Source: an uncultured Sphingomonas sp. (GTDB taxonomy: Bacteria; Pseudomonadota; Alphaproteobacteria; Sphingomonadales; Sphingomonadaceae). Taken from it: DNA of 64,000 bases. Where the stretch lies: NCBI RefSeq assembly GCF_913777625.1, contig NZ_CAJYTI010000005.1:1-64000 (forward strand), read 5' to 3'. Below, in pieces: positions 1 to 9,535 of this stretch (position 1 is the stretch's first letter; each line of letters begins with the position of its first letter). The notes under the pieces were generated by a model. It saw nothing but the letters and a program-made list of their open reading frames with translations, did no database searches and had not been told where the DNA came from. The position numbers and the translations under genes are program-made.

Positions 1-1
1 C

Positions 2-609
<608 letters not shown>

Positions 610-613
<4 letters not shown>

Positions 614-1083
614 GCGACACGGCCGCCCCGACTGGCAAGTCGGTCGAGGGCGGCTGCCGCTGCGGCCGCGTGCGGTTCCGGGTGACGGGCGATGCGCTCG
701 TCACCATGGCTTGCCACTGCACCGGCTGCCAGCGCATGACCGCCAGCGCCTATTCGCTGAGCGGGCTCTACCCGGCGGAAAGCTTCGCGGTCACGCAAGG
801 CGCGCCGGTGATCGGCGGCCTGCACGGCGCCACCCGGCATTTCCACTGCGACCATTGCAAGAGCTGGCTGTTCACTCGGCCCGAAGGCCTCGACGCCTTC
901 GTGAACATCCGGGTGACGATGCTCGATGTGCCGATGTCCGCCCCGCCCTTCCTCGAGACCTATACCGAGGAAGCGCTGCCCTGGGCCGCGACTGGCGCTT
1001 CGTACAGCTATCCAAAATTTCCGCCCCCGGAATCCTTCGGCACGCTGATGCAGGCGTACGCCGAATCGCTTGCGAGCGGTTGA
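610..1083 (+). CDS. GFA (glutathione-dependent formaldehyde-activating/CENP-V) family protein
   Basis: 157-residue zinc-binding protein of the GFA/CENP-V fold. Zinc-ligand motifs are visible in the usual order: [10 protein letters not shown] near residue 15, CHCTGCQR near residue 36 and FHCDHCKSW near residue 77. The name comes from a formaldehyde-activating enzyme, but most members have no proven substrate, so a specific reaction should not be assumed. Translation starts at GTG inside the sucC stop (GTGA overlap), suggesting translational coupling with sucC although the functions are not obviously linked. Confidence 0.85.
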
Positions 1084-1143
1084 CGTTCGCGTAAACGTAA
1101 CCCAATTGTCAGGGGGAGAGCCCCGGCAGACAGGAAGGATGCG

Positions 1144-1893
1144 ATGAAGGTCTTGGTGCCGGTCAAGCGTGTGCTTGACTATAACGTGAAGCCCCGCGTC
1201 AAAGCGGACGGGACGGGCGTCGATCTGGCGAACGTCAAGATGAGCATGAACCCCTTCGACGAGATCGCGATCGAGGAAGCGGTGCGGCTGAAGGAGAAGG
1301 GCGCAGCGACCGAGATCGTCGTCGTCACGATCGGCGTCGCCAAGGCGGAGACCGACGTGCTGCTCACCGCGCGCGCCATGGGTGCCGATCGCGGTATCCT
1401 CATCCAGACTGATGACGAGGTGGAGCCGCTGGCGGTCGCCAAGCTGCTCGCCAAGGTCGCCGAAGAGGAGCAGCCCGGGCTGATCATCCTCGGCAAGCAG
1501 GCGATCGACGACGATTCGAACCAGACCGGCCAGATGCTCGCGGCGCTGCTCGGCTGGGCGCAGGGCACCTTCGCCTCGAAGGTCGAGATCGACGGCGAGC
1601 GCGTGAAGGTCACCCGCGAGATCGACGGCGGCCTGGAAACCGTCGACCTCAAGCTGCCGGCGATCGTCACCACCGATCTCCGCCTCAACGAGCCGCGCTA
1701 TGCGACGCTGCCGAACATCATGAAGGCGAAGACCAAGCCGGTCGCGAAGAAGACCGTCGCCGACTACGGCGTCGACGTCACCCCGCGCCTCAAGACGCTG
1801 AAGGTCGTCGAGCCGGCCAAGCGCCAGGCGGGCATCAAGGTGGGTTCGGTTGACGAGCTGGTCGAGAAGCTCAAGGGCATGGGAGTCGCGTGA
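1144..1893 (+). CDS. etfB: Electron transfer flavoprotein subunit beta
   Basis: 249-residue beta subunit of ETF, which takes electrons from acyl-CoA and other dehydrogenases and passes them to ETF-ubiquinone oxidoreductase. The start [17 protein letters not shown], the AMP-binding region [16 protein letters not shown] and the [20 protein letters not shown] segment (the ETF-beta signature) are all present, and length is normal. An AGGAAGG ribosome binding site lies just before the ATG. It forms a two-gene operon with etfA, whose start overlaps this stop. Confidence 0.97.
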   Translation: MKVLVPVKRVLDYNVKPRVKADGTGVDLANVKMSMNPFDEIAIEEAVRLKEKGAATEIVVVTIGVAKAETDVLLTARAMGADRGILIQTDDEVEPLAVAKLLAKVAEEEQPGLIILGKQAIDDDSNQTGQMLAALLGWAQGTFASKVEIDGERVKVTREIDGGLETVDLKLPAIVTTDLRLNEPRYATLPNIMKAKTKPVAKKTVADYGVDVTPRLKTLKVVEPAKRQAGIKVGSVDELVEKLKGMGVA

Positions 1894-2822
1894 TGAAGAC
1901 GCTGGTTTGGGTCGAACACGACAATCAGAGCGTCAAGGACGCGACGCTCTCCACCGTCACCGCGGCCGCAAAGCTGGGTGAAGTCCATCTGCTCGTCGCC
2001 GGCAAGGGCGTCTCGGCCGTGGCCGAGGCGGCCGCGCAGATCGAAGGCGTGGGCAAGGTCCATGTCGCCGACGACGCGGCCTATGAGCATTTCCTCGCCG
2101 AGAATGTCGCGCCGCTGGTCGTCCAACTGATGGATGCCCATGACGCGGTGCTGTTCCCGGCGACCACCACGGGCAAGAACGTGGCGCCGCGCGTCGCCGC
2201 CGCGCTCGACGTGATGCAGCTGTCGGACATTCTCTCGGTCGAGGGTCCGGACACCTTCACCCGACCGATCTATGCCGGCAACGCGATCGCCACCGTGCAG
2301 ACCAGCGACAAGAAGCTGGTGATCACCGTGCGCGGCACCGCCTTCGACAAGGCGGCGGCCACTGGCGGCAGCGGGACGGTGGAAGCCGTCGCGGTTGCGG
2401 GCGACAAGGGTCTCTCGACCTTCGTCGGCGCCGAGATCGCCGCCTCGGAGCGTCCGGAGCTGACCAGCGCCAAGATCATCGTCTCGGGTGGTCGCGCGCT
2501 CGGCTCCTCGGAGCAGTTCCACGCGCTGATCGATCCGCTCGCCGACAAACTCGGTGCCGCAGTCGGCGCCAGCCGCGCGGCGGTCGACGCAGGGTACGCG
2601 CCCAACGACTATCAGGTCGGCCAGACCGGCAAGATCGTCGCGCCGCAGGTCTATGTCGCGGTCGGCATTTCGGGGGCGATCCAGCACCTCGCCGGCATGA
2701 AGGATTCGAAGACGATCGTCGCGATCAACAAGGACGAAGACGCCCCCATCTTCCAGGTGGCGGATATCGGCCTGGTCGGCGACCTGTTCACGCTGGTGCC
2801 GGAGCTGACGAGCAAGCTCTGA
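1893..2822 (+). CDS. etfA: Electron transfer flavoprotein subunit alpha
   Basis: 309-residue FAD-binding subunit of ETF, partner of the preceding beta subunit. The C-terminal FAD domain is clear: SGGRALGS, the SRAAVDAGY stretch, [14 protein letters not shown], then [15 protein letters not shown] and [11 protein letters not shown]. The chosen ATG overlaps the etfB stop (TGATG); a GTG one codon upstream (1890) is an alternative. Gene order etfB-etfA and tight coupling match the obligate heterodimer. Confidence 0.97.
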   Translation: MKTLVWVEHDNQSVKDATLSTVTAAAKLGEVHLLVAGKGVSAVAEAAAQIEGVGKVHVADDAAYEHFLAENVAPLVVQLMDAHDAVLFPATTTGKNVAPRVAAALDVMQLSDILSVEGPDTFTRPIYAGNAIATVQTSDKKLVITVRGTAFDKAAATGGSGTVEAVAVAGDKGLSTFVGAEIAASERPELTSAKIIVSGGRALGSSEQFHALIDPLADKLGAAVGASRAAVDAGYAPNDYQVGQTGKIVAPQVYVAVGISGAIQHLAGMKDSKTIVAINKDEDAPIFQVADIGLVGDLFTLVPELTSKL

Positions 2823-2829
2823 GCCGCGC

Positions 2830-3492
2830 GTGACGCTCGATTTCGAACGCGATGGGGCGGCGCACCTTGCCGGTGCGGCCGCCCCATTTCTTGCCCGGCT
2901 GCACGCGCTGGCGGACGCGCTGCCGGCGGACAAGGCTGGCCTGCGGCTGCACGGCGTGCCGGGATTCGCCGAACTGTTGGCACCCGACGCGCTGGGAGCA
3001 CCCGCGATCAAGCGGCTGGGCGCCGCCGCCCGCCCCGTTCGCGCCATCCTGTTCGACAAGAGCGCCGCGACCAACTGGGCGCTGGGCTGGCATCAGGACC
3101 GCACCATCGCGGTGCGGGAGCGGGTGGAGGCAGCCGGCTATGGCCCCTGGTCGACCAAGCAGGGCCTGCTCCATGTCGAGCCGCCCTTCGCGCTGTTCGA
3201 GTCGATGGTAACGCTGCGGATCCATCTCGACGCGGTTCCGGCAGACAATGCGCCGCTGCTGGTCGCCCCCGGCTCGCACCGGCTCGGCCGCGTGCCGGAA
3301 GCGGAGATTGCCGCTGCGGTGGCACGCTGCGGCACGGAGACCTGCCTGGCCGAGCCCGGCGACGTCTGGATCTACAGCACGCCGATCCTCCACGCCTCCG
3401 CCGCGAGCAGCGTGAAGGCGCACCGGCGCGTGCTGCAGGTGGATTATGCGAGTGCCGAGCTGCCGCCCGACCTCGCGTGGCTGGGCGTTTGA
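2830..3492 (+). CDS. Phytanoyl-CoA dioxygenase (PhyH)-like Fe(II)/2-oxoglutarate oxygenase
   Basis: 220-residue protein with a PhyH-type double-stranded beta-helix pattern. The iron-binding facial triad is suggested by WHQDRT (His and Asp, near residue 80) and a distal His in [20 protein letters not shown] is the PhyH-like 'pGSH' turn, followed by [10 protein letters not shown] with the 2-oxoglutarate-binding Arg. The substrate is unknown. The GTG start lies 7 bases after etfA, so it may be co-transcribed with etfBA. A strong hairpin follows the stop. Confidence 0.75.
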   Translation: MTLDFERDGAAHLAGAAAPFLARLHALADALPADKAGLRLHGVPGFAELLAPDALGAPAIKRLGAAARPVRAILFDKSAATNWALGWHQDRTIAVRERVEAAGYGPWSTKQGLLHVEPPFALFESMVTLRIHLDAVPADNAPLLVAPGSHRLGRVPEAEIAAAVARCGTETCLAEPGDVWIYSTPILHASAASSVKAHRRVLQVDYASAELPPDLAWLGV

Positions 3493-3500
3493 ACGAGAAA

Positions 3501-3530
3501 GCCCGCCGGCGAGGAGGGTCGCCGGCGGGC
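3501..3530 (-). terminator. Intrinsic terminator between convergent genes
   Basis: Perfect 12-base-pair stem (3501-3512 with 3519-3530) and a 6-base loop. Read on the minus strand the stem is followed by TTTCTCGTTC, so it best serves the fasciclin gene; it may also stop the PhyH-like gene from the other side. Confidence 0.8.
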
Positions 3531-3573
3531 CAGGCCTTGCGCAAAGGGGGATAGCGCGCGGCCTATCGCAGCG

Positions 3574-4140
3574 TCAGGGCATGAGGACGCTGTCGATCAC
3601 GTGAATCACGCCGTTCGACTGGTTCACATCGGCGATGGTGATCTTCGCCTTGCCGCCCTTGGCATCCTGGATCATCCAGCCGCCGCTCGGGCCCTTCATG
3701 ATGGTGATCGGCTCCCCCTGAACGGTGGTGAGCGTCGCCTTGCCGCCATGCGCCTTGGCATTGGCGGCGATCTGCGCGGCGCTCATCTTGCCGGCGACGA
3801 CATGATAGGTGAGGACCTTGGTGAGGGTCGCCTTGTTCTCGGGCTTCAGCAAGGTGTCGACGGTACCGGCGGGCAGCTTCTTGAACGCCGCGTTGGTCGG
3901 CGCGAAGACGGTGAAGGGGCCGGGGCCCGACAGCGTATCGACCAGGCCCGCGGCCTTGACGGCGGCGACCAGCGTGGTGTGATCCTTCGAGTTGACCGCA
4001 TTCTCCACGATGTTCTTCGTCGGGTACATGGCGGCACCGCCGACCATCGGGTACTTCTGCACGGCGGCGACGGCGCCGGTGGCGAGCAGGGCGGCACCCA
4101 CAATGCCGGTGAGCGAGGCGAGACGGGTCTTGCGCGGCAT
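3574..4140 (-). CDS. Secreted fasciclin (FAS1) domain protein
   Basis: 188-residue exported protein with one FAS1 domain. Residues 1-26 form a signal peptide (MPRKTRLAS start, hydrophobic core, AVAA). FAS1 landmarks follow: GPFTVFAPTNAAFKKL (H1 motif), VLTYHVVAGK (H2 with the conserved YH) and a final GVIHVIDSVLMP. FAS1 proteins mediate adhesion or surface interactions; the ligand is unknown. It lies next to a sigma/anti-sigma pair on the same strand, but an 85-base gap contains its own candidate ECF promoter. The arrangement resembles mycobacterial sigK-rskA with the FAS1 genes mpt70/mpt83. Confidence 0.93.
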   Translation of the reverse strand: MPRKTRLASLTGIVGAALLATGAVAAVQKYPMVGGAAMYPTKNIVENAVNSKDHTTLVAAVKAAGLVDTLSGPGPFTVFAPTNAAFKKLPAGTVDTLLKPENKATLTKVLTYHVVAGKMSAAQIAANAKAHGGKATLTTVQGEPITIMKGPSGGWMIQDAKGGKAKITIADVNQSNGVIHVIDSVLMP

Positions 4141-4190
4141 CTTCTAGCTTCCTCTTGCTACACACCTCTCTTGCTGGAGGTGCGGCGGAG

Positions 4191-4218
4191 CTACGGAGCG
4201 GCACGCACCCCGGATGCA
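4191..4218 (-). promoter_or_regulatory. Candidate ECF-sigma promoter of the fasciclin gene
   Basis: On the minus strand TGCATC (4213-4218), a 16-base spacer and CCGTAG (4191-4196), ending about 50 bases before the fasciclin ATG. The same TGCATC-N16-CCG layout precedes the adjacent sigma gene at almost the same distance from its start (78 versus 81 bases). The M. tuberculosis SigK motif has a comparable CCATCC-N16-CCGAAT form. Function is inferred. Confidence 0.5.
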
Positions 4219-4225
4219 GCAAAAA

Positions 4226-4921
4226 TTAAAGGATCGTGATTTTTCCTGCCGCGACCGGCGCGCTGCTGGGGCTGGCGTGGGGCGCGGTGGCGCCGTCCTC
4301 CATCGTCACCGCCAGCGTCGCACCATCGGCGAGCAGTGGACGATGCGCCGGGGACACCGCCATGTCGCGGCCGCCGCGCGTCGCGACCAGGCCGAGCGAG
4401 ACCGGCTTGCCGCCGGCCGGGATCACCCACAGCTCGGGCGCCTTGCGGCTGGCGGGCATCTGGTCAGTGCGGATGTGGAGCATCCCCTGATCGACATCAT
4501 AGCGCGCCGCGAAGGTCGCGCCTGCGGTGCCGGTGATCTGCGCGACCACCACCGGCCGCGGCGGCAACACCACCGCTTCGGGCACGGGCCGCAGCAGCAG
4601 GATGGCGAGCAGCACCGCGGCGGCGGCGCTGGCCGCGATCGCGGTCGCCCGCCAGCGCCGCAGCGCGACCACGGCACCCGACTGGCCCGCAGGCAGGCGC
4701 GCCTCGATGCGTTCCCAGAGCCCGCTCGGCACGGGCACGTCGACACCACCCAGCGCCAGCGGCGCCAGATCCAGCGACCAACGCTCGACCGCCGCGGCGA
4801 AGCCAGGGTCGGCCAGCTGGCGGCGGCGGGCGGCGGCCAGTTCGGCGCCTTCGAGCACGCCCAGCGCCAGTTCGGCGGCGAGCGCGATATCCTCGTCTTC
4901 GGGGCGCAGCGGCTCAGCCAT
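4226..4921 (-). CDS. RskA-family anti-sigma factor
   Basis: 231-residue single-pass membrane anti-sigma factor. The cytoplasmic N-terminus (about 1-85) has the zinc-less anti-sigma look (ALGVLEGAE near residue 18, then VPSGLWERIEARL). One membrane segment follows (about residues 92-110, ATAIAASAAAAVLLAIL), then a periplasmic RskA domain with APELWVIPAGGKPVSLG and a TLAVTMEDG-like end. Its start overlaps the sigma gene by 8 bases, the standard coupling of a sigma and its inhibitor. It should release the sigma factor upon regulated proteolysis; the signal is unknown. Confidence 0.9.
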   Translation of the reverse strand: MAEPLRPEDEDIALAAELALGVLEGAELAAARRRQLADPGFAAAVERWSLDLAPLALGGVDVPVPSGLWERIEARLPAGQSGAVVALRRWRATAIAASAAAAVLLAILLLRPVPEAVVLPPRPVVVAQITGTAGATFAARYDVDQGMLHIRTDQMPASRKAPELWVIPAGGKPVSLGLVATRGGRDMAVSPAHRPLLADGATLAVTMEDGATAPHASPSSAPVAAGKITIL

Positions 4922-5489
4922 CGCCGAGGCACCCCCGCAATTGCAGCAGGCCGCGGCGGATCCAGCTCTTCATCGTGCCCAGCGGCACCGCGGCAGCGGC
5001 GGCGAGCTCGGGATAGGAATGGCCTTCGAAGAACGCAGCTCGAATCGCCCGGCGCGGCTTTTCTTCCAGGGCGTCGAGGCAATCGAAGATCCGCGCCTGG
5101 GCCTGACCGGCTTCCAGCAGCATGTCGGCCGAGGGGCGCTCGTCGGGGATTTCCAGCGCGGCTTCCACCGCCGCGGTCTCGCCGAGCCCGCGCGCGCGGC
5201 GCCAATCGATCGCGGTGTTGCGGGCAATCGTGCACAGCCAGGTGATCGGGCTGGCGCGCGACGCATCGAAGCGCCCCGCCCGGTCCCACACCTTCAAGTA
5301 CACTTCCTGCATCACGTCCTCTGCGGTTTCCCGGTCCTGGCAGATACGCAGGCAAACGCCCATCAGCTTCGCCGCGGTTAGATCATAGACGGTTTTGAGC
5401 GCCCGGCGGTCGCCGCCAGCCACATCGGACAATGCCCGGACCAGCCGGGCACGCGCGCCGTCGCCGGCCGAAGGGGTGGGAGAAGCCAC
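4914..5489 (-). CDS. ECF sigma factor, SigK-like
   Basis: 191-residue group 4 sigma factor. Region 2 is seen at about residues 25-95 (DLTAAKLMGVCLRI, then AEDVMQEVYLKVWDRAG and SPITWLCTIARNTAIDWRR) and region 4 at about 125-188 (LEEKPRRAIRAAFFEGHSYPEL then PLGTMKSWIRRGLLQLR). It starts at GTG. The RskA-type partner downstream and the fasciclin gene beyond it place it with the SigK/ECF19-like group by context. A promoter-like motif shared with the fasciclin gene lies upstream, implying autoregulation. Confidence 0.93.
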   Translation of the reverse strand: MASPTPSAGDGARARLVRALSDVAGGDRRALKTVYDLTAAKLMGVCLRICQDRETAEDVMQEVYLKVWDRAGRFDASRASPITWLCTIARNTAIDWRRARGLGETAAVEAALEIPDERPSADMLLEAGQAQARIFDCLDALEEKPRRAIRAAFFEGHSYPELAAAAAVPLGTMKSWIRRGLLQLRGCLGDG

Positions 5490-5542
5490 GCGCGCAACCT
5501 AGCGATTCGCGCGCGCAGGGCAAGCGGGCGCAATTGACGTGT

Positions 5543-5570
5543 GCGCGGGGTGCGCCCACGCTGCGATGCA
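5543..5570 (-). promoter_or_regulatory. Candidate autoregulated promoter of the ECF sigma operon
   Basis: On the minus strand TGCATC (5565-5570), 16 bases, CCGCGC (5543-5548). It matches the motif before the fasciclin gene in the -35-like hexamer, the spacer length and the CCG of the -10-like element, and would give a leader of about 48 bases. It also lies in the divergent region before the APC transporter. Confidence 0.45.
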
Positions 5571-5584
5571 CCTTGGGGAGCCTG

Positions 5585-6955
5585 ATGCCAGCACCGAACG
5601 CGCAGCTCGATCGCAGCCTGGGCACCGCCGGGGTGCTGTTTCTCACGCTTTCCATCACCACGCCGGCCTCGTCGCTGTTCGTGATCATGCCGGGCAGCCT
5701 GCAGATCGCCGGCACCGGCGCACTGCTGGCGCTGGCCCTTGCCGGGCTGGTGTGTCTCGCCACCGCGCTGATCTATGCCGAGCTTTCCTCGGCCTTTCCG
5801 GTGGCGGGGGGCGAATATGTGATGGTGGGGCAGACGCTGGGGCCCGCGGCGGGCTTTGTGATGCTGGGCGTCAACGCCTGCAACAACCTCCTCTTCCCGC
5901 CGGTGGCCGCGCTGGGAATCGCATCGGTGGCGTCGACGGTGCTGCCCGGCTTACCGGCGGTACCGGTGGCCGTCGCAGTGCTGCTCGCCTCGACGCTGGT
6001 CGGCATCCTCGACATCCGCTTCAACGCGCTGCTGACCGGCGCCTTTCTCGCCGCCGAAGTGGCCGCGGTGCTGGCGATCCTGGTGCTGGGCCTGGCAACG
6101 CCCGTGCGCGACATCCTGCCGCTGCTGCTCCACCCGGTGGCGCCAACGGGCGCCGCGCTGGTGCCGGCAACGGCGGCACATATCGGGCTTGCCACCTCGG
6201 TCGCGATCTTTGCGCTCAACGGCTATGGCGCGGCGGTCTATTTCGGCGAGGAGATGCATGCCGCCCCGCAGCGGATCGCCCGGGCGATCCTGCTGGCGCT
6301 GGTCGGCGCGCTGCTGCTGGAGGCGGTCCCCATCGTCGCCGCGCTGGTCGCCGCGCCGGACCTCGCCGGCTTCCTGTCGGCCGAGGACCCCTTCGGCGCG
6401 TTCGTGCGCGTGCGGGGCGGACCGGCACTCAACCTGTGGGTAGCGATCGGCATCCTCGTCGCGATCGTCAACGCGGTGATCGCCTGCATCCTCGCCAATG
6501 GCCGGTTCTTCTACGCCACCGCCCGCGACGGGAGCTGGGGACGACCGCTCGACGCCTGGCTCGCGGCGATCCACCCGCGCTTCGGCTCGCCGGCGCGCGC
6601 GACCCTGGTGTCCGGCGCCATCGGCATCGCCGCCTGTTTCCTGCCGCTGCGGCTGTTGCTGCTGCTGAGCGGCACCGGGCTGATCGCCATCTATGCCGGG
6701 CTGGCGCTGGCGACGATCGCCGGGCGGCGGCACGGCACCACCGGTCACGCGCCGTATCGCATGCCGCTGCACCCGCTGCCCGCCATTGCCACGCTGCTGG
6801 TGCTGGCCGGTGTCACCTGGCTCAACGCGCTCGATCCTGCCGAGGGTCGGCCGGCGCTGCTCGCCACCGGTGCACAGATGCTGCTCTCTGCCCTCTACTA
6901 CCTGCTGGTACTGCGTCGGCGCGGCTGGAGGGCGCGGCTGGAACAGGCGCCTTGA
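5585..6955 (+). CDS. APC-superfamily amino acid permease
   Basis: 456-residue inner-membrane protein of the amino acid-polyamine-organocation superfamily, with about 12 hydrophobic segments throughout. The start LSITTPASSLFVIMPG, the helix-1 break region and YAELSSAFPVAGGEYVMVG (residues about 60-80) are typical of APC permeases. The longer upstream reading frame is not used: ATG 5585 follows a GGGGAG ribosome binding site and aligns with the family start. The substrate is probably an amino acid or amine but cannot be read from sequence. It diverges from the ECF sigma operon. Confidence 0.88.
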   Translation: MPAPNAQLDRSLGTAGVLFLTLSITTPASSLFVIMPGSLQIAGTGALLALALAGLVCLATALIYAELSSAFPVAGGEYVMVGQTLGPAAGFVMLGVNACNNLLFPPVAALGIASVASTVLPGLPAVPVAVAVLLASTLVGILDIRFNALLTGAFLAAEVAAVLAILVLGLATPVRDILPLLLHPVAPTGAALVPATAAHIGLATSVAIFALNGYGAAVYFGEEMHAAPQRIARAILLALVGALLLEAVPIVAALVAAPDLAGFLSAEDPFGAFVRVRGGPALNLWVAIGILVAIVNAVIACILANGRFFYATARDGSWGRPLDAWLAAIHPRFGSPARATLVSGAIGIAACFLPLRLLLLLSGTGLIAIYAGLALATIAGRRHGTTGHAPYRMPLHPLPAIATLLVLAGVTWLNALDPAEGRPALLATGAQMLLSALYYLLVLRRRGWRARLEQAP

Positions 6956-7027
6956 TTGCGCGCAAAGCATTCGCCGGCAAACGTATTTCTATTTGACGCT
7001 GCGGTGCAGCAAACCCATCTGCGATGC

Positions 7028-8209
7028 GTGCACGCACCCTCGCCCCGCTCCGCCGCCCGCTCGCCGGGCCTGGTCCATTTCGCGCTCGCCATGGGCGGCT
7101 TCGCGATCGGCACCACCGAATTCGCGACGATGAGCCTGGTACCCTATTTCTCCAAGGGGCTCGGCATCGACGAGCCGACGGCAGGCCATGTGATCAGCGC
7201 CTATGCGCTGGGCGTCGTGGTCGGCGCGCCGCTGCTCGCCGTGGCAGCGGCGAAATGGTCGCGGCGGACGCTGCTGATCGCGCTGATGGCGAGCTTCGCG
7301 CTGTTCAACGCGGCGAGCGCACTGGCCCCCACCTATCACTGGATGCTGCTCTTCCGCTTCCTCAGCGGTCTGCCGCACGGCGCCTATTTCGGCATCGCGT
7401 CGCTGGTCGCCGCGTCGCTGGTGCCGAACGACCAGCGATCGCAGGCGGTGGGCAGGATCATGCTGGGCCTCTCCGTGGCGACTGTGCTGGGCGTGCCGGC
7501 GGCGAACTGGCTGGGCCAGGCAGTGGGCTGGCGCTGGGGCTTCGCGATCGTCGCGGTGCTGGCGCTGCTTACCGTGCTGCTGGTGCTGTGGCTCGCGCCG
7601 CAGGACCGGCCCCAGCAGGGCGCGAGCCCCTTGCGCGAGCTGCGGGCGCTGGCGAACGGCCAGGTCTGGCTGACGCTTGGGGTGAGCGCGATCGGCTTTG
7701 GCGGCTTGTTCTGCGTCTATACCTATGTCGCCTCGACGCTGATGCACGTCACCGGGACCCCGCCCTGGGGCGTGCCGCTGGTGCTGGCGATCTTCGGGCT
7801 GGGGATGATCGGCGGCAACATCGTCGTGCCGCGCTTCGCCGATCGCGCGCTGATGCCGACCGGCGCGGCGCTGCTGGTCGCCAGCGCCGTCGCGCTATCG
7901 CTCTATCCGCTGGCGGCGCACTCGCTCGTCTGGGTGTCGCTCGACGTGTTCGCGATCGGCTTTGCCGGTGCGCTGGGGCCGGTGCTGCAGACTCGGCTGA
8001 TGGATGTCGCGGGCGACGCGCAGGCGCTGGCCGCCGCGCTCAACCACTCCGCCTTCAACACCGCCAATGCGCTCGGCCCCTGGCTGGGCGGGCTCGCGAT
8101 CGCCGCGGGTTACGGCTGGACGTCGACCGGCTGGGTCGGCGCGCTGCTGGCGCTGGGCGGGTTGGCGATCCTGGGAGTCGCGGTGCTGGTCGACCGCAGG
8201 ACCGCGTAA
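7028..8209 (+). CDS. MFS transporter, AraJ/drug:H+ antiporter-1-like
   Basis: About 393-residue, 12-segment major facilitator. The N-terminal GGFAIGTTEFATMSLVP and FRFLSGLPHGAYFGIASLVA are hallmarks of the AraJ/YdhP-type DHA1 exporters. The start is uncertain: GTG 7028 gives a short tail before helix 1, whereas TTG 6956 directly follows the APC gene stop and would add 24 unconserved residues. It probably forms a unit with the APC gene. Its last 100 bases overlap the 3' end of nhaA on the other strand, which is unusual. The substrate is unknown. Confidence 0.85.
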   Translation: MHAPSPRSAARSPGLVHFALAMGGFAIGTTEFATMSLVPYFSKGLGIDEPTAGHVISAYALGVVVGAPLLAVAAAKWSRRTLLIALMASFALFNAASALAPTYHWMLLFRFLSGLPHGAYFGIASLVAASLVPNDQRSQAVGRIMLGLSVATVLGVPAANWLGQAVGWRWGFAIVAVLALLTVLLVLWLAPQDRPQQGASPLRELRALANGQVWLTLGVSAIGFGGLFCVYTYVASTLMHVTGTPPWGVPLVLAIFGLGMIGGNIVVPRFADRALMPTGAALLVASAVALSLYPLAAHSLVWVSLDVFAIGFAGALGPVLQTRLMDVAGDAQALAAALNHSAFNTANALGPWLGGLAIAAGYGWTSTGWVGALLALGGLAILGVAVLVDRRTA

Positions 8210-9372
8210 CCCGCCACCGCCGACAGGATCGAGCCGAGCAGCACGCCGAGCTTAACCTCGTCGACCAGCAGTTCGTTGCCGGGGAAGGCGAGGCCGCCGA
8301 TGAACAGGCTCATCGTGAAGCCGATGCCGGCGAGTAGCGACACGCCGTAGATCTGCCGCCAGCCGGCATTGCCCGGGCGCTTGGCGATGCCGGTCTTCAC
8401 CGCCAGCCAGATGCTGCCGAAGATGCCGAGCTGCTTGCCGAGGAACAGCCCCGCCGCGATACCGAGCGGCAGCGGCTCGAGCAGGATCGAAGGCGACAGG
8501 CCGTCGAACGACACGCCCGCATTGGCGAAGCCGAACAGCGGCACGATCAGGAAGGCCGACCAGGGATGCAGCGCATGCTCAAGCTTGTGGAGCGGCGAGT
8601 CCACGGCATCGGGCGCGGCGGGGGATTTGACCAGCGGGATCGTCATCGCCGCAGCGACGCCGGCGATGGTCGCGTGCACGCCCGACTGGAACACCAGCAC
8701 CCACAGTACCACCGCCAGCGCCAGATAGACGGCCAGATGCCGCACGCCGAAGCGGTTACAGGCGATCATCACGCCCAGCACCACGGCGGCACCACCGAGC
8801 GCGATCAGGTCGATATGCGCGGTGTACGCGACCGCGATGATCGCCACCGCGCCCATGTCGTCGACGATCGCCACCGTGGTCAAGAACAGCTTGAGCGCGG
8901 CCGGCGCGCGGCTGCCGAGGATTGCCAGCACGCCGATCGCGAAGGCGATGTCGGTCGCAGCCGGAATCGCCCAGCCGCTGGTGACGCCCGGCGTGCGGCC
9001 GGCGATCAGCAGATAGACGAGCGCGGGGAGGGCCATGCCCGCCGCGGCGGCGATCACCGGCAGGCGGCGGCGATCCCAGCTTGCCAGGCGCCCGTCGACG
9101 AACTCGCGCTTGATCTCCAGCCCGACAAGGAGGAAGAACACCGCCATCAGCCCGTCGTTAATCCACAGATGCACGGTCATCGGCCCGTGGAGTGGCGCGA
9201 TCACCGGGCCGGTCTGCAGGTGCAGCGTGTGGAAATAGGTTTCGGAGATGCCCGGCAGGTTTGCCGCGAGCATCGCCAGCACGGCGGCCGCGATCAGGAA
9301 GATGCCGCCCGCCGCCTCGCCGTGCAGAAAGGCCCGCGTCGCCGATCGGATATGGCGGATTCGGCGTTGCAT
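8110..9372 (-). CDS. nhaA: Na+/H+ antiporter NhaA
   Basis: 420-residue inner-membrane antiporter that expels Na+ (or Li+) in exchange for protons. It keeps the functional aspartates: [16 protein letters not shown] (the helix IV Asp) and [16 protein letters not shown] (the paired Asp of helix V). [13 protein letters not shown] and [15 protein letters not shown] are further signatures. The ATG is preceded by AAGGGAG. The NhaA fold ends near [16 protein letters not shown]; the extra ~25-residue Ser/Pro-rich tail is encoded antisense to the end of the MFS gene, so it may be a read-through extension created by loss of an earlier stop. Confidence 0.96.
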   Translation of the reverse strand: MQRRIRHIRSATRAFLHGEAAGGIFLIAAAVLAMLAANLPGISETYFHTLHLQTGPVIAPLHGPMTVHLWINDGLMAVFFLLVGLEIKREFVDGRLASWDRRRLPVIAAAAGMALPALVYLLIAGRTPGVTSGWAIPAATDIAFAIGVLAILGSRAPAALKLFLTTVAIVDDMGAVAIIAVAYTAHIDLIALGGAAVVLGVMIACNRFGVRHLAVYLALAVVLWVLVFQSGVHATIAGVAAAMTIPLVKSPAAPDAVDSPLHKLEHALHPWSAFLIVPLFGFANAGVSFDGLSPSILLEPLPLGIAAGLFLGKQLGIFGSIWLAVKTGIAKRPGNAGWRQIYGVSLLAGIGFTMSLFIGGLAFPGNELLVDEVKLGVLLGSILSAVAGYAVLRSTSTATPRIANPPSASSAPTQPVDVQP

Positions 9373-9395
9373 GGTCTTCTCCCTTGTCAGTTGCC

Positions 9396-9526
9396 GTATC
9401 CTCCCCCGCCAGGGGGAGGGGGCGCGCGACGCGCGACGGAGGGGGCGGAAGCACGACGATCCTTGGTCGCTTACCTCCCCCTCCGACCCGCTACGCGGGC
9501 CACCTCCCCCTGGCGGGGGAGGATAC
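9396..9526. repeat. Intergenic palindromic repeat (GC-rich, long arms)
   Basis: Perfect 24-base inverted repeats (9396-9419 and 9503-9526) around 83 bases containing CTCCGACCCGCTACGCGGGCC. A related element at 34951-35093 shares the CTCCG...TACGCG.GCCACCTCCCC core. This looks like a dispersed, non-coding intergenic repeat family. It fills the gap between nhaA and lysS. Confidence 0.8.
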
Positions 9527-9535
9527 GCTGTGTTT

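Noticed and set aside
1764..3074. Long minus-strand frames opposite etfA and the PhyH-like gene
   Set aside because: Shadow frames caused by GC-rich third positions; the products are Arg/Ala/Gly-rich with no domain.
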